A stretch of 64,000 nucleotides of DNA from Clostridium sp. NkU-1 (GCA_001312405.1 BBDR01000005.1:186001-250000); one strand, 5' to 3'. Numbered from the stretch's first letter, positions 30,398 through 41,397 are shown. Numbers and translations are program-made. The notes: generated from the letters alone by a model not told the origin.

Positions 30398-30916
30398 AAT
30401 GCAAAATCCAAATATCTTTCAATAGAAAAGAGGCCGGACCCATACGGTCCGACCTGGTCAAGCGGATATTCGCAATCCGCTTTGCTGTTTGATTCAGTTA
30501 AAATGCAAAAATAATTATCTCCAACATCCGTAAGAGGATTTGCACTGACGTCCACTGTTTGTGGTTGCACCCTTGGTTTTGGAGCAGGAGCTGTTGTTCT
30601 TACCGCTGGAACAGGTGCTGTTCTTGCTGCTTCCGCAGTTACTGCCGGAACAGGTAGCACCCTTTGTGCCGGTTGAACCGTTGCTGCAGGTGGAACCATT
30701 ATTGGTGCAGGTCGTACCGTTGCTGCAGCTATTACCGTTACCGCAGCCAAGCTTGCTTAAAATGCTGTTGATATCCCCAGACTGTCCAAAGCAGTTTGAA
30801 ATGGTATAGCAATTGCCTGATGACACCGGGCAGGTTGCTGCCTGAGCGGTCATTGGAACACCTGCTACAGTAAGTACGGTTGCTGCTGCTAAAACGAATA
30901 CTGGTAATTTTCTCAT
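30382..30916 (-). CDS. Secreted Cys/Ser/Asn-rich protein (one frameshift)
   Basis: The signal peptide MRKLPVFVLAAATVLTVAGV plus PMTAQA has a probable cleavage after AQA at residue 26. The mature part starts ATCPVSSGNCYTISNCFGQS, then has a stretch of about 70 residues made of Cys, Ser, Gly, Asn and Thr (GNGNSCSNGTTCTNNGSTCS), then a folded-looking C-terminus (DVSANPLTDVGDNYFCILTE). About 17 cysteines suggest disulfide bonding outside the cell. The frame shift is an extra A near 30580. Corrected length is about 177 residues. It has an AGGAGGATAT ribosome site. Function unknown. Confidence 0.7.
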
Positions 30917-31015
30917 GGTAATATCCTCCTTATTTGTTACATAATTATTACATTTCTGTTACAAAATGTATCATAACATACAGGAAATGGAATATCACTA
31001 GGAGAAAATTGGCAA

Positions 31016-31897
31016 TTATCCTCTATTTTCCAGCTGGTATTCATTAACAGCCAATTTCAAGGCTCCCATGATGCCCTGATTATCATTTAAGCTGGGAAGA
31101 ACGATGTAATGCTCTATATCCTCAAGTTCTTTTGTCCTGATATATCCTGCCAGCTGGCGCCTCACTTCTTCTCTTACCAAAGGCATCATGTGTTCCTGAT
31201 GCATGACTCCTCCTCCAGAATAATTCGCTGGGGAGAAAGAACCATAATATAATCACAAGCGCCTGAGCAATGTAATAAGCCTCTAATTCCCACACTTCCT
31301 TTTGGTCTGCCAGCTCTGCACCCTTCTTTCCCCACCGGCTTCTATGGCAGGACCGGAGGCAAGGCCTTCCAGGCAGGTCTTGTGGTAAGGGCATTTTCCT
31401 TCATAGTTATCATCCGGATGCTTAGACAGCAGCAAGTGCCCTCCTTCCGGATGGAGCATTCCGTGAAGCAGCGTTCCATTGGTAATAATCCCCGCTCCAA
31501 CGCCGGTGCCGATGGTAATATACATACTGTTTTCAAGGCCCTTTGTAATCCCCCAGGTGGCTTCTCCCAGAGCAGACCCGTTCACATCTGTATCAAATCC
31601 AACCGGAACCTTAAGGGCTTCTTTTAAGACTCCTACGATGTTATAGTTGGCCCAGGCAAGCTTTGGCGTGGTGGTAATATAACCATAGGTCTTTGAGCTT
31701 CTGTTTAAGTCAATAGGGCCGAAACAGCCGATTCCCAGGGCTTCTATTTCCTTATCCTTAAAATACCCGATCAGCTTTGGCATGGTGATTTCCGGTGTCT
31801 CTGTAGGTATGGAAACGCGGTCCAAAATTTCGCCGTTTTCATTGCCTATAGCACAAACCATCTTTGTTCCGCCTGCCTCTAATGCTCCAAGTCTCAT
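31016..31897 (-). CDS. scrK: ROK family sugar kinase, fructokinase type (frameshifted)
   Basis: It phosphorylates fructose or another free hexose with ATP. The N-terminus GALEAGGTKMVCAIGNENGE is the ATP phosphate loop of ROK kinases. DTDVNGSALGEATWG holds the catalytic Asp, and TIGTGVGAGI is the second ATP motif. The zinc site is HPEGGH with CPYHKTCLEG. The C-terminal half shifts frame near 31340 (a C lost) and near 31215-31235. Corrected length is about 293 residues. Start 31897 follows the manA stop by 16 bases with AGGAGG, so both form one hexose-phosphate operon. Confidence 0.88.
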
Positions 31898-31913
31898 ATT
31901 TATTTGCCTCCTT

Positions 31914-32845
31914 TTACTCTGGGTTGGAACAGATGATAGAAATCTTTCCCTCAAATCTGCACTCTCCGCTTTTTGCCGGTACGATGAAATGCTGCCCTGC
32001 CTCCAGGGGAATCCCGTTTACCGAGCCTTTTCCGCTTATAACGCTTACATTGGTAAAATATTTTCCGGACTCCTTTGTAAAAACGCCGTCAATATCATAT
32101 TTATCTACTGAGTAAAACTGGCAGGTCACTAAATGGGTGTGCACTGTACCTGGCACTTTCTCTGTTTCCGGATCAGTCTGTCCTTCCTTAAATGGCGCCC
32201 TTATATTGGCAATGCTCTGCTCCACATGAAGCTGCTTGGTTTTCCATTGGACAAACGGTCATAGTCATATACCCGGTACGTAATATCGCTGCTTTGCTGA
32301 GTCTCCAGTACCAGAGTACCTCCCTTGATGGCATGAACGCAGCCAGGATCGATCTGGAAAAAGTCTCCTTTTTTTGATTGGAACGGTCCTGACAAATTCC
32401 TTCCACCGGTGATCCCGTATCATGCTTCCATCTCTTCCCGGTCCTTAGCATGATGGCCGATTGCAATTTCAGTTCCAGGCTCACAGTCCAGAATATACCA
32501 GCACTCTGTCTTTCCCAGAGAACCATTTTCGTGAATTTTCGCATAGCTGTCGTCGGGATGGACCTGAATGCTTAAATCCTTCTTTGCATCAATGATCTTG
32601 ATCAGAAGAGGGAACTTGTCTCCGGGATAATTCCCGAACAGCCCAGGCTCTTCTTTCCACAGGCTGCTAAGCCGTCTGCCGTCATATATTCCTCCCGCAA
32701 CTTTACATTCCCCGTTCTCATGGGCGCTGATCGCCCAGCATTCTCCGGTTGTATCGCTTGGTATCTCATAGCCGAATACATCCCGGAGTCTGGTGCCTCC
32801 CCAGATGGCCTCCATAAACACAGGCTCCAGAAACAAAAGTTCCAT
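31914..32845 (-). CDS. manA: Mannose-6-phosphate isomerase, class I (frameshifted)
   Basis: It interconverts mannose 6-phosphate and fructose 6-phosphate; zinc enzyme with a cupin fold. Zinc ligands: QVHPDD (His at about 96) and TECWYIL (Glu), then PGCVHAIKGG with the third His. The N-terminus FLEPVFMEAIWGGTRLRDVF is the family signature. Indels near 32415 and 32240 split it into three frames which join as KKGDFFQIDPGCVHAIK and LHVEQSIANIRAPFK. About 310 residues. Start 32845 has GGAGGAAG. Confidence 0.9.
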
Positions 32846-33053
32846 CTGTCTTCCTCCTTATGTAGTGATTTATGACCACTGCCTATATTTTACCTGAATA
32901 AACGAAAAAGGAAAAGAGGTATTTCTACTTTTTCTCAGAAATGCCAGAATCAGAAATAAAGAATCATGGAGACAGCGATGGGGTTTCCCAGGAATGAAAA
33001 AAAGTGCCGGAATGTCCGTTATCCGGATCATTCTGACACTCTTCTTTTTATTC

Positions 33054-33847
33054 TCACTGGGAGTCTTTTCCGTATACCTCAATCTGGGTGAGGGCTGGGA
33101 ATGGGGAAGGATCGTCTGCTTTTATCAGATCACTTATTTTCACCCATGTGATATTTTTTCTTTCCAGGGAAAACAGGTGAGGCTTCACGCTCTTTTCCAT
33201 TTCCACTGCCTCTTCCGTTCCGTCGGAAAACGTAAGCTTTGCCTTTACCCACCAGTTATCATGAGGGAAATCTGCACGTGTATATAAAACAATTTTATCA
33301 AAATCTACAGGACGGCCAAAGTCCAGGGTCATTTCCGCATCATCCTGACGGTTGATTCCCCATGACTCATAGGGCCATGCTCCGTGGGATTCGTTGGCGA
33401 GAACGCCGTCAATGGCATTGCGTGCCGCAAACACCGCTTCCCCTCTGGTTTCCACGTTGCGAAAGCATGAGGGAAACAGCCCGTATCACCGTGCTGGTCC
33501 ATAACATTCTTTGCCAGGTTCCTGTAAATGCCTGCTTCATGGTCAAAAGCTTCCCGTATGGTCAGATAATGACGCTCTCCTGTAAAGGCTTGCGGGTTAT
33601 AGGAAATCTTTTTCTCTCCAAATGGTATGGTATAAACTACTTCCGTCTTTGTCAGATATACAAAGGATTCATCCATGCAGTCATCAACGCGCACTACATA
33701 ATGAGCGCCTGGCTTGTCTGTTGTGAATACAATGGTATCTCCTTCTTCGTATTCTCCTTCAAACACGAGGATTGCCTGGTCCTCTCCCAATACGGAGGCC
33801 TTTACCCCGCCATTCTGGTTTCTTACAGCTATTGATACATTCGCCAT
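33054..33847 (-). CDS. Discoidin-like carbohydrate-binding domain protein (one frameshift)
   Basis: A protein of about 264 residues. The N-terminal part (VAVRN-like strands; ILVFEGEYEEGDTIVFTTD) is all beta. The C-terminal half resembles F5/8-type (discoidin) modules: AARNAIDGVLANESHGAWPY, then TLDFGRPVDFDKIVLYTRAD and NITWVKISDLIKADDPSPFP. There is no signal peptide, so it may act inside the cell as a sugar-binding or enzyme-accessory protein. A C is missing near 33455. Its start lies just before the gntR stop region (ribosome site inside the gntR end), so the two are coupled. Confidence 0.75.
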
Positions 33848-33848
33848 G

Positions 33849-34553
33849 ATCAGTCCTCCTGCTCTTCCTGCTCAAAATAGTCTTTATATTCTACTTCTAT
33901 CTGATACTTCATTCTCTGCATGCTGTAACACAGATGTTCTCTGAGGGACCGCTCCAGACCTTCGATGTCTTTTTTTTCTCCAGCAGTTCAAAAAGCTCTG
34001 TGTGCTCCCTGATGATTCTGGTAAAATCCGTTTCAGTCACAAAGTCAAGCATACGGAACCTTGTATAATGTAACTGTTGGGCCTGTATCATATCCCAAAG
34101 CTTCTGTTTGCCGGTAGCCTGATACCAGATCGCATGCATCTGGGCATCCATACGGTAAAACTGCTCCGGTTCAAATCCTTTTTCCTGAATCAGAGCCTGC
34201 TGCTTGCGGATCAAATACCGGACTTCCTCCATCCAGAGAGGCGTCGCCATATTCATAAAATCCCGCATTACCATGGTTTCCACCGCAACACGCATGTATA
34301 TCATCTGTTTAATTGTATCCAGGTTCAAAAGCGTTACCTGTGTGCCGGAATATGGCACCGAATTGACAAAGCCCTGTTCCTGAAGCCTTCTCACCGCTTC
34401 CCTGACAGGCGTCCGGGATACGCCAAACCGTTCACAGATTTCATTCTCGCTGATGATCTGCCCGGGCCTTAATTCCAGGTCCAGAATCTCCTGCTTTAAC
34501 GTCTCAAACACCAATTCACCGCGGTTTTTATAGGTTTTGGTCTTTCCTTCCAT
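33849..34553 (-). CDS. GntR family transcriptional regulator, FadR subfamily (frameshifted near the C-terminus)
   Basis: The N-terminal winged helix-turn-helix includes LRPGQIISENEICERFGVSR, then TPVREAVRRLQEQGFV, the classic GntR block. The C-terminal FCD ligand-binding domain has metal-type residues in YRMDAQMHAIWYQATG and IIREHTELFELLEKK. The end is frameshifted at an A run near 33975 and continues as LERSLREHLCYSMQRMKYQI to the stop at 33849. Such regulators usually respond to hexuronates or related acids. The adjacent SDR dehydrogenase promoter contains palindromes typical for FCD regulators (35577-35590). Confidence 0.88.
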
Positions 34554-34693
34554 TGAACCCTCTCCGTCTTCTATATTAGACCTGTTAAAAATATGCCATG
34601 ACCTCCGCCCTGAAAGCAGACATCATGGTCATATTTTTAGCATCAGGGCCGGCTCATGAAAAAGGGCCGGACCTGAATCTTGAAATCTGACTG

Positions 34694-35497
34694 TTACTGC
34701 GGCTGTTTGCCAATGTAAGCTAAGATACCGCCGTCCACGTACAGAATATGTCCGTTGACAAAGTTGGAAGCGTCAGAGGAAAGGAATACAGCCGGACCTG
34801 AGAGATCCTCTGCTTCTCCCCAGCGTCCTGCCGGAGTCTTAGAGATAATAAACTGGTCAAATGGATGTCTGGAACCATCTGCCTGAGTCTCGCGCAGCGG
34901 TGCGGTCTGCGGGGTAGCGATGTAGCCAGGTCCAATGCCGTTGCACTGAATGTTGAATTCACCGTACTCAGATGCAATGTTCTTGGTCAGCATCTTAAGT
35001 CCGCCCTTTGCTGCCGCATATGCGGATACGGTCTCACGGCCAAGCTCAGACATCATGGAGCAGATGTTGATGATCTTTCCGTGGCCTTTTTTGATCATGG
35101 ACGGAATAACTGACTTGGCAACAATAAATGGAGCATTCAAATCAACGTCAATTACCTGTCTGAACTGTTCAGCGGTCATATCGCACATAGGAATGCGCTT
35201 GATAATACCAGCATTGTTTACCAGGATGTCGATCACGCCGACCTCCTTCTCGATCTGAGCTACCATAGCGTTTACAGCATTTTCATCGGTAACGTCACAT
35301 ACGTAACCATGGGCTTTAATTCCCTCTTCCTTGTATGCATCAATTCCCTTATCTACTAATTCCTGCTTAATATCATTAAAAACAATGGTTGCGCCTGCTG
35401 CTGCAAGACCTTTTGCAATGGCAAAGCCAATGCCATAGGAAGCGCCTGTGACTAATGCAATTTTTCCATCAAGGGAAAACTGGTTTGCTAAATTCAT
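34694..35497 (-). CDS. SDR family oxidoreductase, gluconate 5-dehydrogenase-like
   Basis: An intact 267-residue short-chain dehydrogenase. Cofactor loop TGASYGIG at residues 18-25; NNAG at about 95-98; catalytic Ser in INICSMMSELG; YxxxK in SAYAAAKGG; C-terminal LYVDGGILAYIG. The closest named type by overall pattern is gluconate 5-dehydrogenase / 2-keto-gluconate reductase. Ribosome site AGGAGAG before 35497. It lies upstream of gntR on the same strand, and its promoter carries the candidate GntR operator. Confidence 0.88.
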   Translation of the reverse strand: MNLANQFSLDGKIALVTGASYGIGFAIAKGLAAAGATIVFNDIKQELVDKGIDAYKEEGIKAHGYVCDVTDENAVNAMVAQIEKEVGVIDILVNNAGIIKRIPMCDMTAEQFRQVIDVDLNAPFIVAKSVIPSMIKKGHGKIINICSMMSELGRETVSAYAAAKGGLKMLTKNIASEYGEFNIQCNGIGPGYIATPQTAPLRETQADGSRHPFDQFIISKTPAGRWGEAEDLSGPAVFLSSDASNFVNGHILYVDGGILAYIGKQPQ

Positions 35498-35576
35498 GAT
35501 TAATCTCTCCTTTGCTTATTTTTTGGGGTCAGTTATCTCATTATTTCCGTGTTTTGAAGTGTATCCAAACCATAAA

Positions 35577-35618
35577 ATTTGTATACAAATCTAACACCTT
35601 GTATATATGCTAGCATAT
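35577..35618. promoter_or_regulatory. Candidate GntR/FadR-type operators upstream of the SDR gene
   Basis: Two perfect 14-base palindromes: ATTTGTATACAAAT at 35577-35590 and ATATGCTAGCATAT at 35605-35618. The first matches the TTGTATACAA-type operators bound by FadR-subfamily GntR regulators of hexuronate and gluconate genes. A regulator of this family lies two genes downstream. Confidence 0.65.
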
Positions 35619-35788
35619 CCCTTCTCTTTTTTCAATGTACATATTTAACAAACAATAACACTTTTATTTATCTATAATTTTTCCAGGAATATTCCCTGTT
35701 TAAATATTCACCTGTTTTCTTAGCTGCCGGGGCATTCGCCCAAATAATAAGCAAGCATATTTGCCCGGACCATTGCTCACAGAAACCA

Positions 35789-35822
35789 AAAATCCCGGCT
35801 TTCTTAAAGAAAACCGGGATCT
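35789..35822 (-). terminator. Terminator after nrdD
   Basis: On the minus strand ATCCCGG and CCGGGAT arms with an A/T-rich inner stem are followed by TTTTTGG. It lies 40-70 bases past the nrdD stop. Confidence 0.8.
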
Positions 35823-35863
35823 TGTCATGGATCCTGCTCACTATGTATATCCGGCTTCTGATT

Positions 35864-37939
35864 TCAGTCTTCCAAAATCATCATTTTCCGGTTTTTAAAT
35901 TCCTGGATTTTTCCCTCATTCCAGTCATGTACGGGACGGTAATATCCGGCGATCCGGCTGTATACGTCTGTCTGCTTCCCGCATTTGGGGCAGATTTCCT
36001 CTCTTCCGGTAAGATACCCGCAGGTCTGGCAGATAGAATACACCGGTGTAAAGGTCATATATGGAATATCATAATTTTCCGCCATCTTCCTCAAAGAATC
36101 CCGGATTCTCTTCCAGTCCTTTGCCTCCGCTTCCATATAAACGGAAAATACGGTGCCTGCCGTATAAAGGGGCTGGACTGCATTCTGGTTTTCAAGGGCT
36201 TCTTTAAGTGTTCCTCCAAAATCAGAGGAAAGCTTGGTGCTGTTGGTATAATAAGGGATATCTCCCGCCTTTCCTCCTGTCTTAATCTCCGGAAATTCCT
36301 TCTTATCGATCATGGCCAGCCGGTAGGCCGCCGACTCCGCCGGAGTCGCTTCTAAGCAGTACAAATTCCCGTACTCCAGCTGATAACCAATCAATTTCTC
36401 CCTTAAATGCTTCAGCACATCCGCCGCAAAATCCCTTGTCCTTTGGGATTCCATTCCGGATTTTAGCCAGGAAGCATTAAGGCCCGCCTCATTCATTCCA
36501 ATGACACCTATAGAAGAAAAATAGTTTTCCAGGTTTCCCAGATAACAGGCCGTATAAGGATAAAGCCCTTTCTTTAAAAGCCTGCCTATCACATCCTGTT
36601 TAATCTTCAAGGACCTGGCTGCAATATCCGCCGCCTGGTCCAGACGTTTGTAAAAATCTGATTCATCGGAAGATAAAAAAACCGATCCTGGAAAGATTTA
36701 TGGTTACCACGCCAATGGACCCGGTATTTTCCCCATATCCGAAGAATCCTCCTGCCTTATTGCGCAGCTTTGTAAGATCCGGGCAACGCCGTGATAGGAA
36801 ACCCTCACATCTCCCGGTACCTGGCTGCCCCTGATATAGTTGGAAAAATAAGGCGTTCCATAGTGGGAGGCAAGGGTAAACAAAAGACGGTTATTCTCTG
36901 TATCTGACCAGTCAAAATCCTCAGACACACCATATACGGGAATCGGATACTGAAATCCCATGCCGCCTGCATCTCCGGCCAGCATAGTCTCTAAAAACCC
37001 GCGGTTTATCATATCCATCTCGGTCTGGCAGTCCCCATAGGTAAAGTCCATTCGCTTGCCGCCTACAATGGCCTTTTCCTCTTTCATATCCTCAGGAACC
37101 GTTAAATCCAGGGAAATATGGGAAAATGGCGCCTGGGTTCCCCAGCGGCTTGGAGTATTCACTCCAAACACAAAAGCCTCCATGCATTTTTTTAACCTTG
37201 TCATAGGCAAGGCCATCAGCCCTGACAAAAGGCGCCAGGTATGTATCAAAGGATGAGAAGGACTGGGAAGCAGCCCATTCATTCTGCATGATTCCGAGAA
37301 AATTAACCATCTGATTGCACAGGGTAGCCAGATGCTTTGCAGGAGAGGCTGTAATTTTTCCCGTAATTCCTCCCAGCCCGTCAAGCAGAAGCTTTTTTTT
37401 AAAGACCACCCGCAGCTGTATCCTGTCAGCATAGAAAGGTCATGGATATGGATATCGCCCCTGTTATAAGCATCTGCGATCTCCTTATCGTAAATTTCGG
37501 AAAGCCAGTAGTTTTCCGTCACTGCTCCGGAATTGTTAAGGATCAGGCCGCCGACAGAATAGGTCACCGTGGAATTTTCCTTTACACGCCAGTCTTCTAC
37601 CTTTACGTAATTATCCACCACATCCTTATAGTCAAGAGTGGTGGCTCCCAGACCCCTGATCTTTTCTCTCTGCTTCCGGTACAGGATATACGCCTTTGCC
37701 ACATCCGTATATCCTGTCTCCTCCAGCACCTTTTCCACACTGTCCTGGATATCCTCCACGGGGACCCGGTCTTCCCTGACCTTATCGTTAAAATCAGAAG
37801 CCACCCGTAAGGCCAGCAATTCCACAATGCTGTCCGTATAATACTTTTCGGTTGCAGTAAATGCCTTTTTCATAGCTTCTTTGACCTTTGACAAATCAAA
37901 GTCCGCTTCCGCACCATCCCTTTTTATAACCTTTAACAT
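35864..37939 (-). CDS. nrdD: Anaerobic ribonucleoside-triphosphate reductase, class III (several frameshifts)
   Basis: A glycyl-radical enzyme that reduces ribonucleotides without oxygen. An ATP-cone regulatory domain covers residues 1-90 (MLKVIKRDGAEADFDLSKVK). The central body includes HIHDLSMLTGYSCGWSL and FGVNTPSRWGTQAPFSHISL. The C-terminus has zinc cysteines CQTCG and CPKCG and the radical loop SRIAGYYRPVHDWNEGK, with the key Gly present. Frames shift near 37390 (7-T run), 37190, 36760 and 36690; the bridging reads LLLDGLGGITGKITASPAKH and ILDLTKLRNKAGGFFGYGEN. About 691 residues. No nrdG activase gene is adjacent. Confidence 0.92.
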
Positions 37940-37961
37940 GTTAGTCCTTCTCCTTCAAATC

Positions 37962-39918
37962 CTATTTGACCTGATAGATCATGATACGGTCCCTGCTATG
38001 TAATTCCTGCTGGAAATATCCGTTTTCCCCATTTACTTCCAATACTACCTGTCCAGTCACGTTTTTAAAATCCAATCCGGAATATTCCAGCATGTCCATG
38101 AGATAATATGGCTGGTGATCCGGCTTTAAGGGAAGGGTCAGGGGGTTGTCATTTAAAAAGAACGTGATCTTTCCCTTGCTTTCACCGGTCTCTTTTGCTT
38201 CCCCATTCCCTGCCCGGGAATCTGTGCTGTTGGAGCCGCATTAAGAAAGCTTAAATTGGCTTCCTCCTGCCTCTCCACTCCGGCATTCTTTTCCGGTTCT
38301 TCCTTTGTTTCAGCTGCTGTGCTTTCTATTATAATGCTGTCACCGGATTTCAGAGGCACATCCTCCTTCACCTCTTCGCCGTTTACCAGTACTCTGTTCC
38401 CTTCTGAAAGCTCTGCCACATCGGAAAGCATAGCAGAAGCGTTCTTTCCACGGCTGGCGGGCACAAATACGATCCAGTCCTCTGTATTTACCGGATCAGA
38501 AAGCTGTGTTTCTTCTCCATTGAGTTTTAATACAGACGGCTCTGCTTTCTCTCCATAAAAAACCGTTCTCTTTCCATTGACACTTACCACCAGGTTCTGG
38601 CCGGAATGGCCGATCATATCCTGATAATTGTAGCCGTTCATCATCAGAACATCCATTACGGTAAAACTGCCGCTCCGGAAGACCTTTGCCGGCCTGTCAT
38701 TTAAAGTAATGCGGAAGCTGTCATTGACAATGCTAAAGCCTGCGGATATGACGATTCCAAGAGGAGTGGCAAATTCCGGATTCTCAAGGTCATACTCGTC
38801 TGAATAGGCATTGATTTTAAAATTGTTGCCGGCAATGGCGACCCGTTTCGGGTCAATTTTTAAATGCTCTACGATCCCTTCCTTTAAACCGGAAAGCCTG
38901 CTTCCTCCCCCTGCCAGAAAGACTGCGACGGCACCCCGCCGTTTACCTCCAGGATTTTTGCTGATATCTCCTCGCAAAGCCTGGAAGATGCTTCCTTGAT
39001 GCACTCAAAGATGGATTCCCGTGTGATGATTTGTTCAAATCCCAGAATATCCGTAAAATGAAGCTCCTCCCTTTCGTCAATCTCTGATTTGATTTTTTTC
39101 TGCGGTATCAAAATCCACCAGATACTCCTTCATAATGGTCTCTGTGATCTCATCTCCGGCAAGAATTGCATGGTATAGCCGGTCACGCAGCCATCCCTGC
39201 AGACCGCAATATCAGAGGTTCCTGCTCCGATGTCCACCATTGCCAGGTTTAACAGACGGATATTCTGAGGAATCGCTGCATTGATCGCTGCAATAGGCTC
39301 TAAGGTAAGGCTTGACACCTCCAGATCGATTTTGTGCATGGCCGCATAAAGGCTTTCCACTACCTCTGTGGGAAGAAAGGTCGCAATGATGTCAGCTTTT
39401 AAGACCCGTCCATGATGGTCGATCAGATTGGATATCATGTAGTTGTCCAGGTAATAGCGGCTTACCGTATATCCGACCAGATAAAACTGCCGGTCTGATT
39501 CCCTGCCTTCTCTATTCATAAATAATTTTTCTGCTTCACTGATTGCACCTGCCTCTAAGCGGCTGACAGATTCCGCATCGATCTTCTGAGGCCTGGGAAG
39601 CTCCATCTCATAGGTCACGCTTTCGGTCCGCAGCGCTCTTCCGGCAGCAGCTACACTGACCTTATCAAGCCTGCACCCCAGCTTTTTCTCCAGCCTGTCC
39701 TTGACCTGGCCTGCGATCTTTGCCACCTGGTCGATATCCTCGATCTGGCCGTCAATCATCGCCCGTTTCGTGTGCTCGGCTCTCTCTATGGCAACGATAT
39801 GAATTCTGTCCCCATCAGGCATGCCCACCATGCCGATGATGCTCCGGGTTCCAATATCCAGAGCAAAAACAGCCTGATCCGGAAGTGTGTCTGTCAAAAT
39901 ACTATGTCTGTTATCCAT
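37962..39918 (-). CDS. FtsA-like actin-fold protein with long C-terminal extension (frameshifted)
   Basis: An actin-like ATPase of the FtsA/PilM group. N-terminal phosphate-1 motif AVFALDIGTRSIIGMVG; phosphate-2 in MVDIGAGTSDIAVCRDG; adenosine motif in AVFLAGGGSRLSGLKEGI. After the actin core (about 1-400) comes an extra region of about 250 residues. It includes ubiquitin-like beta stretches (DRPAKVFRSGSFTVMDVLMM), a Glu/Ala linker and a final domain ending ELHSRDRIMIYQVK. The total of about 652 residues is much longer than FtsA (about 420). Frames shift near 39160, 38950 and 38190. Probably a cell-division or envelope-assembly factor; the exact role is unknown. Confidence 0.8.
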
Positions 39919-40028
39919 AAATAATGCCCCATTCTCTTGTATATTTGTCTATTATTCTACTAGTATAAACAGCCTCCGTCAATCGAATAAAGGAAATTTT
40001 TGCGGAAAAACCACGTAAACTGCCGCAG

Positions 40029-40071
40029 AAAAACAGGCCGCAGCTTAAGGATTTACGCTGCGGCCTGTTTT
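40029..40071 (-). terminator. Strong terminator after cotJC
   Basis: A perfect 15-base stem, AAAACAGGCCGCAGC with GCTGCGGCCTGTTTT, lies immediately after the cotJC stop. It ends the cotJABC operon. Confidence 0.92.
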
Positions 40072-40073
40072 CA

Positions 40074-40591
40074 TTAGCACTGATTTCTAATATCAAAGCT
40101 TGGATTGAATGCGTAGAAATTCCTGCTGTCTAAATTATCCTGGGTGATTCTTAAAGCTTCCCCAAACCTCTGGAAATGAACGATTTCCCGTTCTCTTAAA
40201 TAACGAATCGGATCACAGATTTCAGGATCTGTTACAACACGAAGAATGTTGTCGTAAGTACTCCTTGCCTTCTGCTCTGCGGCCATATCTTCCACAAGGT
40301 CAGTAATAGGATCTCCCTTTGACTGGAATTGGTTGGCATTAAACGGGATTCCGCCTGCAGACTGCGGCCAAATTCCTGTGGTGTGGTCAATGTAGTAAGG
40401 GCCAAAGCCTGATTCCACCACCTGCTCCGGCGTTAAGTTTCTTGTCAGCTGGTGAACAATGGTCGCTACGATCTCCAGATGTGCTAATTCTTCCGTTCCA
40501 ATATCCGTCAAAAGTCCTTTACATTCCTTATAAGGCATGGCATAGCGCTGGGAAAGATAACGCATGGAGCGCCCATTTCTCCATCAGGTCC
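40074..40591 (-). CDS. cotJC: cotJC 3' part (manganese-catalase-like spore coat protein), separated from its 5' part
   Basis: This piece encodes the bulk of CotJC from GGPDGEMGASMRYLSQRYAM onward. It is a ferritin-like four-helix protein with metal ligands of the manganese catalase type (TEELAHLEIVATIVHQL; DMAAEQKARSTYDNILRVV; REREIVHFQRFGEAL). There is no start codon or ribosome site for it; immediately upstream of GGP is an in-frame TAA and then unrelated sequence. The missing N-terminus lies 2.63 kb away at 43310-43216. One T is missing at about 40572 (frameshift within GASM). Joined to the 5' part at the GGACC core and with that T restored, it gives exactly 203 codons (202 residues), the normal CotJC length. 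Confidence 0.93.
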
Positions 40592-40695
40592 ACCTTAAGT
40601 CAGAAACAGATAACCAGATTCCATACCTTTCCTTAAGCTCATAATTAAACCCATTTACCCATATATTATAGAAACCTTCCTTTTATGAGGCTCCC

Positions 40696-41357
40696 ATGCA
40701 GACAATCTCTAAAAAAACGCTGACAGATATTATGCGCCACAACGGGGTCACCGTTTTTACCTATACAATCCATTATCCCCATTTTACCACCACATGCAGC
40801 TCCACCTCTGCCCAGAGCATCAATAAGTTTTATGAATTCCAGTCCAGACAGACTGAGAACTACTGCCGCACCGTGCTTTACCCCCAGGCCGTTGATCAGG
40901 CAATGTTCGTACAAAAAAATCAGTTTCCCTTTAACAGTCATGAATTTTTATCAGTCTATCAGATCACATACAATAATGACTGCACCACCAGCCTCTTTAC
41001 CGATCAGTATTCTTATCTGGGAGGAGCCCATGGAACCACAACCCGGGACTCCCAAACATGGGACTTTTGCACCGGAAAACAGCTGGGGCTCATTGATTTC
41101 TTCCCTGGCAATCCTCAATTTACGGATTATATTTTTAAAGGTATCCAACAGCAGATAGAAGAAGAGATGAAAACATCTCCTTCCCAATTTTTTTGATGAC
41201 TATGCGGCGCTCCTGCGGGGCAATTTTAACATCAATGGATTTTTTTGCCAAACCATTGGGAATTGTCATCTACTATCAGCAGTACGATATTGCTCCCTAT
41301 GTAAGAGGAATCCCGGAATTTTTCTTTCCTTTTCAGGACTGCAATCCAAATGCCTGA
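40696..41357 (+). CDS. DUF3298/RsiV-like protein inside the cotJC element (frameshifted)
   Basis: A protein of about 220 residues with the DUF4163-DUF3298 arrangement found in RsiV anti-sigma factors and PdaC-type proteins. N-terminal ITYNNDCTTSLFTDQYSYLG, then GAHGTTTRDSQTWDFCTGKQ, the hallmark of DUF3298. The C-terminal AKPLGIVIYYQQYDIAPYVR appears after correcting indels near 41190 and 41245. There is no transmembrane segment or signal peptide, so it is not a classical membrane anti-sigma factor; the usual RsiV N-terminus is absent. Start 40696 has GAGG upstream. A GC-rich perfect hairpin (arms CCTGGCCGG/CCGGCCAGG, 41368-41397) follows as terminator. Confidence 0.8.
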
Positions 41358-41367
41358 CCTTGATCTG

Positions 41368-41397
41368 TATCCTGGCCGGCCCAGGTTCCGGCCAGGT
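41368..41397 (+). terminator. GC-rich hairpin after the DUF3298 gene
   Basis: Nine-base perfect arms CCTGGCCGG and CCGGCCAGG lie 11 bases past the stop codon. The T tract is weak. Confidence 0.6.

Noticed and set aside
3827..33477. A 16-base string (GCGAAAGCATGAGGGA) present near 3827 and near 33462
   Set aside because: One chance match of this length is expected in a window of this size on two strands, and the flanks do not align.
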